Shown here: positions 47,561-55,051 of the stretch, piece after piece | Position numbering within the stretch: position 1 is the stretch's first letter | Layout: each line of letters starts with the position of its first letter | Assembly (NCBI GenBank): GCA_937884385.1 | Contig: CALGCW010000123.1 | Span: 1 to 64,000 of the forward strand | Source: an uncultured Clostridia bacterium | GTDB taxonomy: Bacteria; Bacillota; Clostridia; Oscillospirales; CAG-272 | Direction of reading: 5' to 3' | Length of the DNA stretch: 64,000 nucleotides | Position numbers and translations under genes: made by a program | The notes under the pieces: generated by a model | Databases searched by the model: none | Told to the model about the DNA's origin: nothing | Seen by the model: the letters and a program-made list of their open reading frames with translations, nothing else

Positions 47561-48232
47561 ATGTTAAAAATATTAATTGCAGAGGACGATAGAGAGCTTC
47601 GCCAGCTTTTTTCTCACGTTCTCACCAAAAACGGATACCTCACTCGCGGCGTTTCAAACGGATGTGAAGCACTTGAGGCTCTCGACAAGGACTATTATGA
47701 CCTTATCATATCGGACATAATGATGCCCGAGGTAGATGGATACGAGCTTATCAGATCATTGCGCTCGTCGGGAAATAATACTCCCGTTTTGATAATTACC
47801 GCTAAGGATGCCTTTGATGATATGCGGCAGGGCTTCAGCTCCGGTACGGATGATTATATGGTCAAGCCCATCAATATCAACGAGATGCTTTTGCGTGTGG
47901 GTGCTTTGCTTCGCAGAGCGCAGATGATAAATGACAGAAAGCTCATATTCGGCAAGACCATTCTTGAGCTTGATTCCCTCTCCGTTTATACAGAGAGCGA
48001 GAATTTCATTCTTCCGCAGAAGGAATTTATGCTTCTTTATAAGATGGCTTCCTATCCCGGCAAGATATTCACTCGCCATCAGCTTATGGACGAGATCTGG
48101 GGCTACGATAACGAAAGTGATACTCACACCGTCGACGTACATATAGCAAGACTCCGTGAAAGATTTAAAAACAATACGGACTTTAAGATCATCACTATGC
48201 GCGGTGTAGGATATAAGGTGGTCAAGCAATGA
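47561..48232 (+). CDS. OmpR/PhoB-family response regulator
   Basis: The 223-residue protein has a receiver domain (1-118) with acidic pair EDD at 8-10, phospho-acceptor D52 in SDIMMPEVDGYEL and conserved Lys in DDYMVKP. A C-terminal winged helix (about 128-222; SYPGKIFTRHQLMDEIWGY, VDVHIARLRERF) completes it. AAAGGAGA precedes the ATG. It overlaps the kinase gene by four bases, a standard pair. Target genes are unknown; the upstream phosphatidyltransferase in the same operon points to envelope regulation. Confidence 0.95.
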   Translation: MLKILIAEDDRELRQLFSHVLTKNGYLTRGVSNGCEALEALDKDYYDLIISDIMMPEVDGYELIRSLRSSGNNTPVLIITAKDAFDDMRQGFSSGTDDYMVKPININEMLLRVGALLRRAQMINDRKLIFGKTILELDSLSVYTESENFILPQKEFMLLYKMASYPGKIFTRHQLMDEIWGYDNESDTHTVDVHIARLRERFKNNTDFKIITMRGVGYKVVKQ

Positions 48233-49332
48233 GCGATCAAAAGCACTTTTTCCAGAAAAAAGAGGCAAAAAAAGAGCCAGCAAAAGAAAAAGAAATATTT
48301 CAAGAGATCAGAAAGCTCCGTCAAAGAGTCACTCTTCGAATAAGACTTATAATCTTTGTCACACTTGAGCTTCTTATCAGCTTGCTTTTGGCTCTTGGCG
48401 TCGACGCCCTTCTTGCTTTTATTCTCGGTGAGCTTTGGACCTTCCCGACTATCATCGAGCTTGGCATCATCGGTATCCTCGTTGGCATATTCACGACGTA
48501 TCTTCTCTCCAACTGGCTCATAGACCCCATCAATAACGTCGGTCCCGCAATGGAAAAGATCGCAGACGGCGACTATAGCGTAAGACTCAAGACAAGAAAT
48601 AAGTCAAAGGAGATCCAAGAGATTTATTCCGGCTTTAATATGATGGCGCAGGAGCTTGAATCTACCGAGATAATACAAACGGACTTTATCTCCAACGTTT
48701 CCCACGAGTTTAAAACACCTATCAGTGCAATAGAAGGCTATTCCATGCTCCTTCAGGATAACGATAACCTTACAAAGGACCAAAAGACCTACGTTGCAAA
48801 AATCATTTATAATACCAAACGCCTTTCACAGCTTACTACAAGTATACTTCTGCTTTCCAAGCTTGAAAATCAGTCGATAGTTTCAAACAGGACTCCGTTT
48901 GCCCTCGACGAGCAGATAAGACAGTCCATTCTTGCCTTTGAAAACGAATGGAACAAAAAGGATATCGACTTTGATATCGACCTTGACGAGGCTACCTACA
49001 CCGGAAATGAAGCTTTGATGCATCATATCTGGGATAATCTTATAAGCAACGCGGTCAAGTTCACACCGCGCGGCGGGCAGATCGATATATATTTAAAAGC
49101 ACTTGAGGATTGTCTTGTTTTCACGATCTCCGACGAAGGCCCCGGCATCGCAGAGGAATCTCAAAAATACATCTTCGATAAATTCTACCAGGGCGACTCC
49201 TCACATAAGCAAAAGGGCAACGGTCTCGGTCTTGCACTTGCGAAAAAGATCGTCGACCTAGAGGGTGGCTCGATCTCGGTTGAAAATAACCCCGATTTTG
49301 GTTGTACATTTACCGTAATTCTTAAAAAATAA
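48229..49332 (+). CDS. Membrane sensor histidine kinase with HAMP domain
   Basis: The 367-residue kinase starts with a basic cytoplasmic segment (about 1-35), two close membrane helices (about 40-62 and 66-88) with almost no extracellular loop, and a HAMP domain (about 90-140). A HisKA domain with H159 in NVSHEFKTPISAIEGY and an HATPase domain (DNLISNAVKFTPRGG, DEGPGIA, GNGLGLALAKKIV) follow. The tiny outer loop suggests sensing within the membrane. It is translationally coupled to the response regulator. Confidence 0.95.
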   Translation: MSDQKHFFQKKEAKKEPAKEKEIFQEIRKLRQRVTLRIRLIIFVTLELLISLLLALGVDALLAFILGELWTFPTIIELGIIGILVGIFTTYLLSNWLIDPINNVGPAMEKIADGDYSVRLKTRNKSKEIQEIYSGFNMMAQELESTEIIQTDFISNVSHEFKTPISAIEGYSMLLQDNDNLTKDQKTYVAKIIYNTKRLSQLTTSILLLSKLENQSIVSNRTPFALDEQIRQSILAFENEWNKKDIDFDIDLDEATYTGNEALMHHIWDNLISNAVKFTPRGGQIDIYLKALEDCLVFTISDEGPGIAEESQKYIFDKFYQGDSSHKQKGNGLGLALAKKIVDLEGGSISVENNPDFGCTFTVILKK

Positions 49333-49544
49333 TAGAGGAGCTGTCTCCATTCAGATGAAGAAGGCGCTTTCTTCGCTCCGTGAGGCATACAAAGGCATGT
49401 TGGGAAGCGAAAAACTTATAAAAAGCCACATAAAAACGAAAAGAGGTTCATTTTGAACCTCTTTTTTCATTAAATAACCAAATATTTAAGCAATTTGCGT
49501 TTTAAACGTTCGGTGGCTTTTGTTCTTTGCTAAATGAGACGCTC
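49333..49544. other. Intergenic stretch with no convincing gene
   Basis: This 212-base stretch holds a terminator (49441-49463) and a near-palindrome GAAGAAGGCGCTTTCTTC around 49358. It also holds a 33-codon frame from 49354 whose upstream GAGGAGC is too far away (about 15 bases) to be convincing. I see no RNA gene or mobile element. Confidence 0.5.
49441..49463 (+). terminator. Intrinsic terminator
   Basis: AAGAGGTTCA pairs with TGAACCTCTT around TTT, followed by a T-run. It ends the two-component operon and may also act for the converging recR gene. Confidence 0.85.
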
Positions 49545-50147
49545 CTATTTAATATCTCTTCTTCCCTCAATTGCGCGATAAAGCGTCACTTCATCAGCGT
49601 ATTCAAGATCACTTCCGACGGGAATGCCGTATGCAAGTCTCGTTATCTTGAGTCCGAATGGGCTGAGTAAACGGGAAATATACATAGCAGTTGCCTCTCC
49701 CTCTACCGTCGGGTTCGTGGCAAGGATTATCTCCTTTACCTCATCACCCGAAAGACGGGCAAGAAGCTCTCTTATTTTGAGCTTGTCGGGCGTAATGCCG
49801 TTCATAGGCGAGATAACGCCGTGAAGCACGTGATAAAGACCGCGGTATTCACGAACCTTTTCCATTGACCCTACCGCCTTAGTATCCTCAAGCACCATAA
49901 TAGTGCTCTTATCGCGGCTGACGTCATTGCAGACGGAGCAGACCTCCTTGTCTGTAAGGCTTTGACACACGGGGCAAAGATGGACCCTTTCCTTAGCGTC
50001 AAGAATAGTTTCCGCAAATTCCTTTGCCTCCTCGTCAGAAAGCTCAAGGATCGAGAATGCAAGGCGCATCGCGCTCTTTTTGCCTATACCCGGCAAACGT
50101 GCAAATTGCTCTGCAAGCCTGTCAAGGGATTCAATATGCTCCGCCAT
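49545..50147 (-). CDS. recR: Recombination protein RecR
   Basis: The 200-residue protein has an N-terminal HhH (LAEQFARLPGIGKKSAMRLAF), a four-Cys zinc finger (CPVCQSLTDKEVCSVC) and a Toprim domain (VLEDTKAVGSMEKVREYRGLYHVLHG). It helps RecO load RecA at gaps. It is last in the dnaX-ybaB-recR operon, starting two bases after ybaB. Confidence 0.97.
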   Translation of the reverse strand: MAEHIESLDRLAEQFARLPGIGKKSAMRLAFSILELSDEEAKEFAETILDAKERVHLCPVCQSLTDKEVCSVCNDVSRDKSTIMVLEDTKAVGSMEKVREYRGLYHVLHGVISPMNGITPDKLKIRELLARLSGDEVKEIILATNPTVEGEATAMYISRLLSPFGLKITRLAYGIPVGSDLEYADEVTLYRAIEGRRDIK

Positions 50148-50148
50148 A

Positions 50149-50496
50149 TCAGAACAAATTGGGCATACTCATTGAGCCCGTAATAGATTGCATCTCTTTT
50201 TCGTTAACGTCATTGACCCTTTTGATCGCCTCGTTAACTGCGGCAACAAGAATATCCGAAAGAGTTTCGATATCATCGGGATCAACGATATCGGGGTCGA
50301 TATCTATGGAAAGTATCTCTCTTTTGCCGTTTATCTTAACACCTACGACACCGCCGCCTGCGCTTACTTCGTATTCTCTTTCATCAAGCTCTGCCTGCTT
50401 TGCAGCCATATCCTCCTGCATCTTCTGCGCCTGCTTGATCATTGCGTTGATATTGCTTGGGCCTCCACCCATACCGTTAGGAATTCTTGCTTTCAT
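50149..50496 (-). CDS. YbaB/EbfC family nucleoid-associated protein
   Basis: The 115-residue protein has a central long helix (NINAMIKQAQKMQEDMAAKQAEL) and the GGVVGVKINGKREILSIDIDPD strand region of the YbaB fold, a dimeric DNA-binding protein. A TTG at 50514 is in frame, but GAAAGGA nine bases before the ATG at 50496 favours that start. Its place between dnaX and recR is the conserved bacterial order. Confidence 0.95.
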   Translation of the reverse strand: MKARIPNGMGGGPSNINAMIKQAQKMQEDMAAKQAELDEREYEVSAGGGVVGVKINGKREILSIDIDPDIVDPDDIETLSDILVAAVNEAIKRVNDVNEKEMQSITGSMSMPNLF

Positions 50497-50524
50497 TTTT
50501 ATATATCCTTTCAATTATTCACTG

Positions 50525-52144
50525 TTAAAAATCGTCAAGATCACTCAGATCATCCTCAACTATGACCTTGCCGTTATCGATATCATAAACGATGTCTGCT
50601 TCTGTGAAGGGTCTTTCAAGAAGTCCCGTAAGAGACGCCGCTATCGCCCTCTTTATGGGCGCTCGGTCGATCGCGAAGAGCGAGACCGAATCCGTAAGAA
50701 CGTGAAGCTTGCCGTCGGCATCCGAAAAATAAGCTCTCGTCTTTTTCAAGAACGCATACGCGCTCACGTCAAGGCTTTGAAGTGCCTGTACTACCTCACT
50801 CCAGCATTTAAGCTGCTTTACGGCAAGCGCACCGGGAGCCGATACCTTCTTGGGAGCGACCCTTTTCTCCTCGGGCTCAAATACTACCTTTTTCTCTTGC
50901 TTGAGATCTGTTCCCTTCTCATCGGAAACAGGAGCAGGAGCTTTTTTAACTTCCGCCTTCTTATCACTCGGCGTTTCGGAGCTTAACACAGCATTTCCCG
51001 AAGCGATCTTTGCTTCAAGTCGCGCAATGCGTGATAGCAAGGCCTCGTTTGAGGTGTTGAGACTGTCATCACACATTTTCACAAAGCAAAGCTCTGCAAT
51101 TATCCTCTTGACCGCACCGCTTGCCTGCATAGAAGCGAGCGCTTCCTCAAGCATTCTGCAATGATAGATAAGAGTCTCCCTTGAGAATCTTTCCGCAAGT
51201 GATGTGAGCTGATTGTATTCAAAATCCGTAAGATCAAGATACCTTGCGCTTTCCTTGACCGTTTTAACTATCAGAATGTCTCTGTAAAGTGAGATAAGGT
51301 CCTGCCAGAAAACCGTGATATCCTTTGAGGAAGTGACGACCGCATCGATCTCGCCGAAAAGAAGATCGAAGTTTTTGCTTGCGATCGCACCCGCGATCTC
51401 CATCATTCTCTCTCTTCCCGCAGAGCCAACAGTTTCATTAACGAGATCTCTGTCGACCTTCGCACCGCCGGATGCACAAAGCTCAAGAAGACTTATACTG
51501 TCACGCATACCGCCCTGTGAATAACGAGCGATAAGGCGCGCAGCATCATCGGTGATCTCAATACCCTCCTGCTCTGCAATATACTTTACGCGAGAGGTGA
51601 GAACGTCAGTTGCTATCCTTCTGAATTCAAAGCGCTGGCATCTTGAAACGATGGTCGCAGGCAGCTTGTGAAGCTCGGTAGTGGCAAGAATGAATATCGC
51701 GTGTGAGGGGGGCTCTTCAAGCGTTTTAAGCAGAGCGTTAAAAGCGCTGTTTGAGAGCATATGGACCTCGTCCACGATATAGACCCTGTATTTAAGAAAT
51801 GACGGTGAATAGATAACCTCATCACGAATGTCACGGATGTTATCAACACCGTTGTTGGAGGCTGCGTCCATTTCAAGAACGTCAGTAGTCGAGCCACTTT
51901 CAATTGCAAGGCACGAGGGGCAAGCACCGCAGGGGTTGCCGTCGATAACGTTCTCGCAGTTGACAACCTTGGAAAGGATCTTTGCACAGGTCGTCTTACC
52001 CGTACCGCGTGAACCGCAGAAAAGATATGCGTGGTTGAATCTTCCTTCACTTGCCTCCTGCTTCAAAATAGAGGTTATATGCTCCTGACCGCATACCTCG
52101 GAAAAATTCTTCGGTCTCCATTTTCTGTATAAAGCCTGATGCAT
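50525..52144 (-). CDS. dnaX: DNA polymerase III subunit gamma/tau
   Basis: The 539-residue clamp-loader ATPase has Walker A GSRGTGKTT, a zinc module with CGACPSC, Walker B VYIVDEVHML and the arginine-finger SRCQRFEF segment. A Lys/Glu/Pro-rich linker (about 380-430) leads to a C-terminal tau-type domain. The frame is open to 52192, which would run into the SRP RNA, but AAAGGAGG seven bases before the ATG at 52144 and the start MHQALYRKWRPKNF fix the true start. Confidence 0.97.
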   Translation of the reverse strand: MHQALYRKWRPKNFSEVCGQEHITSILKQEASEGRFNHAYLFCGSRGTGKTTCAKILSKVVNCENVIDGNPCGACPSCLAIESGSTTDVLEMDAASNNGVDNIRDIRDEVIYSPSFLKYRVYIVDEVHMLSNSAFNALLKTLEEPPSHAIFILATTELHKLPATIVSRCQRFEFRRIATDVLTSRVKYIAEQEGIEITDDAARLIARYSQGGMRDSISLLELCASGGAKVDRDLVNETVGSAGRERMMEIAGAIASKNFDLLFGEIDAVVTSSKDITVFWQDLISLYRDILIVKTVKESARYLDLTDFEYNQLTSLAERFSRETLIYHCRMLEEALASMQASGAVKRIIAELCFVKMCDDSLNTSNEALLSRIARLEAKIASGNAVLSSETPSDKKAEVKKAPAPVSDEKGTDLKQEKKVVFEPEEKRVAPKKVSAPGALAVKQLKCWSEVVQALQSLDVSAYAFLKKTRAYFSDADGKLHVLTDSVSLFAIDRAPIKRAIAASLTGLLERPFTEADIVYDIDNGKVIVEDDLSDLDDF

Positions 52145-52171
52145 AATTGACCTCCTTTGAAAAATATACGA

Positions 52172-52480
52172 AAAGCCGCGAATTAAGACCATACACCTTA
52201 AGATCGAACGTCACCCCTATGCGACGAACGTATCTCCTGCTCAAAGCAGGCACCCTCGCGGCACATCGGAGAGACTGCTTAGTGCTGCTTGGTTCCCCAC
52301 CTGACACATTTCACAATTTCCGATTGCGCAAGACCCACTTCTCAACACAGCAGAATACGACACAGACCATAAAAGCTCAGCCCTCAAAAAAGGAATGAAC
52401 CCCTGCTGTAGCGGATTTCAGGTACAGGGCTCCGCTAATTCCCCGGCTGGTATGGCCTTAATTCGTGGCTTTTTCATTAC
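52172..52480 (-). ncRNA. ffs: Signal recognition particle RNA, large bacterial type
   Basis: On the reverse strand the S-domain hallmark GTGTCAGGTGGGGAACC followed by AAGCAGCACTAAGCAG is at 52307-52275. The two ends pair over about 15 bases: CGAATTAAGGCCATAC at the 5' end with GTATGGTCTTAATTCG at the 3' end. The length of about 300 nt allows the Alu domain found in Firmicutes. A T-rich stretch follows at 52174-52160 and a promoter lies at 52487-52515. The position just upstream of dnaX is as in Bacillus. The exact ends are estimated. Confidence 0.94.
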
Positions 52481-52486
52481 TAATAT

Positions 52487-52515
52487 ATTATAGCAGATTA
52501 TCATAGATTTTGCAA
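52487..52515 (-). promoter_or_regulatory. Sigma-A promoter of the SRP RNA gene
   Basis: On the reverse strand TTGCAA (52515-52510) and TATAAT (52492-52487) are spaced by 17 bases, placing transcription start near 52480. Confidence 0.75.
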
Positions 52516-52595
52516 GTCATTTTTCAGATTTTCTTTAAACTTTAAAAGATATTTTCATATACTGAAAATTGAAGTATTTTTGTAAGGAGAAAGCT

Positions 52596-53006
52596 ATGAA
52601 TGAAGACAATATAAACGGTTATCTCATCGTGCGTGTTTCAACTGCAAGCAGTGCGATCCCCATTGAGGGTGCAAGCGTGATCGTTCAAGGGCAGGATGAG
52701 GGAAATCAAGGTGTCCTGTACTCATTTCTGACGAATGCGGACGGCTTGACCCCAAGGATAACCTTGCCAAGCGTCAGCGTTGATCTTTCCACGTCTCCAA
52801 TGCCATCTCAGACACCGTATTCTACGTATACGGTGGATGTCTATAAGGAGGGCTACTACCAACAGCATTATATCAACGTGCCCATATTTGAAGGTGTCAC
52901 GGCCGTACAGAATGCGGAGATAATCCCCTTGAGCGAATATGGGGGCGATTCTCCATTTACGGCAAACGGTCAGACCTTCACCGAATATGAGAATCCGAAT
53001 TTATAA
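52596..53006 (+). CDS. Small protein with carboxypeptidase-regulatory-like domain
   Basis: The 136-residue product has no signal peptide. Its first 110 residues look like a transthyretin/carboxypeptidase regulatory-like beta-sandwich (NGYLIVRVSTASSAIPIEGASVIVQG, TYTVDVYKEGYYQQHYINVPIFEG). AAGGAGA precedes the ATG at 52596; an earlier in-frame ATG at 52569 lacks a ribosome binding site. It is the first of three genes (gaps of 14 and 0 bases) whose other members carry SpoIID-like and peptidoglycan-binding domains. It may be a structural or adaptor part of that envelope or spore system; function is not established. Confidence 0.78.
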   Translation: MNEDNINGYLIVRVSTASSAIPIEGASVIVQGQDEGNQGVLYSFLTNADGLTPRITLPSVSVDLSTSPMPSQTPYSTYTVDVYKEGYYQQHYINVPIFEGVTAVQNAEIIPLSEYGGDSPFTANGQTFTEYENPNL

Positions 53007-53020
53007 GGAAAGGAGTATTT

Positions 53021-54421
53021 ATGCCCAGCCTACCGACCATTCCCGAATACATAACCGTTCATCTCGGCGCGCCCGATACGCCCGCCCAGAACGTCACACT
53101 TCCCTTTAGCGAATACATTGCAAATGTGGCTTCAAGCGAGATATACCCCACTTGGCCAGAAAGCGCGATAAGAGCTAATATTTACTCTCAGATATCCTTC
53201 GCGTTGAATAGAGTTTATACCGAATTCTACCGTTCAAGAGGATATGATTTCGATATTACCAATTCAACCGCCTACGATCAAAGCTTCGTATACGGAAGGA
53301 ATATATTTGAAAATATCGAAAGGATCGTTTCTGAGATATTTAATTCCTATATTAGAAGGCAAGGAAATATTGAGCCTCTGTTTGCCGCCTACTGCGACGG
53401 CATTGAGGTTAGCTGCAACGGTCTGTCACAATGGGGCAGCGTTTCGCTCGCAAACGAAGGATATACCCCCTACGATATTTTGACCTACTATTATGGCAAT
53501 GATATCAACATAATAAGAGACGTTTCAGTTGACGGCGCACCCATAAGCGCCCCAACCTTTCCGCTTTCGATAGGCTCAACGGGAGATAAAGTCAGAACAC
53601 TTCAATTGCGCCTGAACAGGATATCGGATAACTATCCGTCAATTCCAAAGGTAGCACGCATCGACGGTATTTTTTCCAATGATACCGATGAAGCGGTGCG
53701 AAGCTTTCAAGAGGTTTTCGGACTCTCGCCCGACGGAATAGTGGGCAATGCGACCTGGTATACCGTCAACCGTATCTATAATGCGGTAAAACGCCTGAAC
53801 GAGCTAGACAGCGAAGGAATTCGCCTTGACGAGGTCACCAAGCAATACCCCGGCACTCTATCTCTTGGCTCGCAGGGACTCGGAGTAAGCAACCTACAGT
53901 ATTTTTTGGCATATTTGTCCGATTTTTACTCCACGATACCGCCGCTTGAGATCGACTCCGTGTTTGGAAACCAAACGCGTGAAGCAGTCTTAGCGGCTCA
54001 GAGGACATTTGGACTAACTGCCGACGGAATAGTGGGTGAGCAGACCTGGAATGCTATCTACGACGCTTACAGAGGCATCGTAGACACGATCCCCCGCGAG
54101 TACATCGAGGGGCAGGTGCTTCCCTATCCGGGCACACCGCTTCGTGTGGGGTCCGACAATGATAACGTACTCCTTTTACAGCAATATCTCAACGTAATTG
54201 CTGACGTCTACCCGGAGGTCAACCCCGTCTCTCTGACGGGATATTTCGGTACTCAGACGGAGAACGCAGTGATCGCAGTCCAACGCTTATCGGGTATCGA
54301 TCCAAGCGGTGTCGTTGCCGCCCCCACCTGGGATGCCGTCACATCCTTGTACAGTGATATCGTCATAGGCTCACGAATGACACACGGTCAGTACCCGGGC
54401 TTTGAGATCGGAGGTGAATAA
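53021..54421 (+). CDS. SpoIID-like protein with three peptidoglycan-binding repeats
   Basis: The 466-residue protein has an N-terminal SpoIID/amidase-enhancer-like region (about 20-165; YPTWPESAIRANIYSQISFALNRVYTEFYRSRGYDF, GLSQWGSVSLANEGYTPYDIL). Three PG_binding_1 repeats follow near 185-260, 285-355 and 370-450, each ending in the pattern GIVGxxTWxxxxxxY. No signal peptide is visible, unusual for a wall-binding protein, so release by mother-cell lysis or a non-classical route is possible. The ribosome binding site is AAAGGAG. Related three-gene sets occur in Clostridia; role in spore envelope is inferred. Confidence 0.88.
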   Translation: MPSLPTIPEYITVHLGAPDTPAQNVTLPFSEYIANVASSEIYPTWPESAIRANIYSQISFALNRVYTEFYRSRGYDFDITNSTAYDQSFVYGRNIFENIERIVSEIFNSYIRRQGNIEPLFAAYCDGIEVSCNGLSQWGSVSLANEGYTPYDILTYYYGNDINIIRDVSVDGAPISAPTFPLSIGSTGDKVRTLQLRLNRISDNYPSIPKVARIDGIFSNDTDEAVRSFQEVFGLSPDGIVGNATWYTVNRIYNAVKRLNELDSEGIRLDEVTKQYPGTLSLGSQGLGVSNLQYFLAYLSDFYSTIPPLEIDSVFGNQTREAVLAAQRTFGLTADGIVGEQTWNAIYDAYRGIVDTIPREYIEGQVLPYPGTPLRVGSDNDNVLLLQQYLNVIADVYPEVNPVSLTGYFGTQTENAVIAVQRLSGIDPSGVVAAPTWDAVTSLYSDIVIGSRMTHGQYPGFEIGGE

Positions 54422-54955
54422 ATGTCTCGCCACCTTACAGAAAGAGATGCTATAAGAAATCTTCAGACCTACCTTCGGGCGCAGGTACTCACCGACCCCT
54501 CTTTTCCGAGAGTTCCACTCGACGGTATATACGGTGAGAAAACAAAAAACGCGGTCAAATACTTTCAAGCAAAGAATTCTCTTGAAGCAACGGGGATAGT
54601 CAACAGAGAAACGTGGGATATGCTTTATTTGCAATATTCTGAAATAGTAAACGACAATGCTCTCTCCGCCCCCATCATTCCCTTTCCGTCCTATCCGAAG
54701 GGGTATAGGATCACCCGGAATACACAAAGCTTCCTTGTTTCACTGGTGCAATATATGATAAACGAGATCGTTCTCGTATATAATTTTCTGCCCGCACTTG
54801 CCATTGACGGCTTTTACGGACCGGAAACTGAATCCGCAGTAAAAGATATACAGGCAAGAAACGGACTTGAGCAAACGGGAGAGGTAGACAAAGCCACTTG
54901 GGCAGTTCTCAGCAGAATATTCAATTTTTCCACCCATTATCTTGAGCAAAACTAA
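54422..54955 (+). CDS. Protein with two peptidoglycan-binding repeats
   Basis: The 177-residue protein consists almost entirely of two PG_binding_1 domains (about 8-75 and 95-170), with DGIYGEKTKNAVKYFQAKNSLEATGIVNRETW and DGFYGPETESAVKDIQARNGLEQTGEVDKATW. No signal peptide or catalytic domain is seen. The ATG directly abuts the preceding TAA, with GGAGGTG inside the end of the upstream gene, so translation is coupled. Confidence 0.88.
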   Translation: MSRHLTERDAIRNLQTYLRAQVLTDPSFPRVPLDGIYGEKTKNAVKYFQAKNSLEATGIVNRETWDMLYLQYSEIVNDNALSAPIIPFPSYPKGYRITRNTQSFLVSLVQYMINEIVLVYNFLPALAIDGFYGPETESAVKDIQARNGLEQTGEVDKATWAVLSRIFNFSTHYLEQN

Positions 54956-55051
54956 ATAATAAGCGAAATCGCGGTCTAAAATATATATGCACCAAGCGAA
55001 GACATCTCGGTTATGTCAAAAGGTGATATATATAGAAAAAGGAATATACGA

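Noticed and set aside
49354..49455. 33-codon frame after the histidine kinase gene
   Set aside because: GAGGAGC is about 15 bases upstream, the frame ends inside a terminator stem, and the peptide has no recognisable feature.
52145..52192. N-terminal extension of dnaX to 52192
   Set aside because: It would overlap the 3' end of the SRP RNA and lacks a ribosome binding site, while AAAGGAGG precedes the ATG at 52144.
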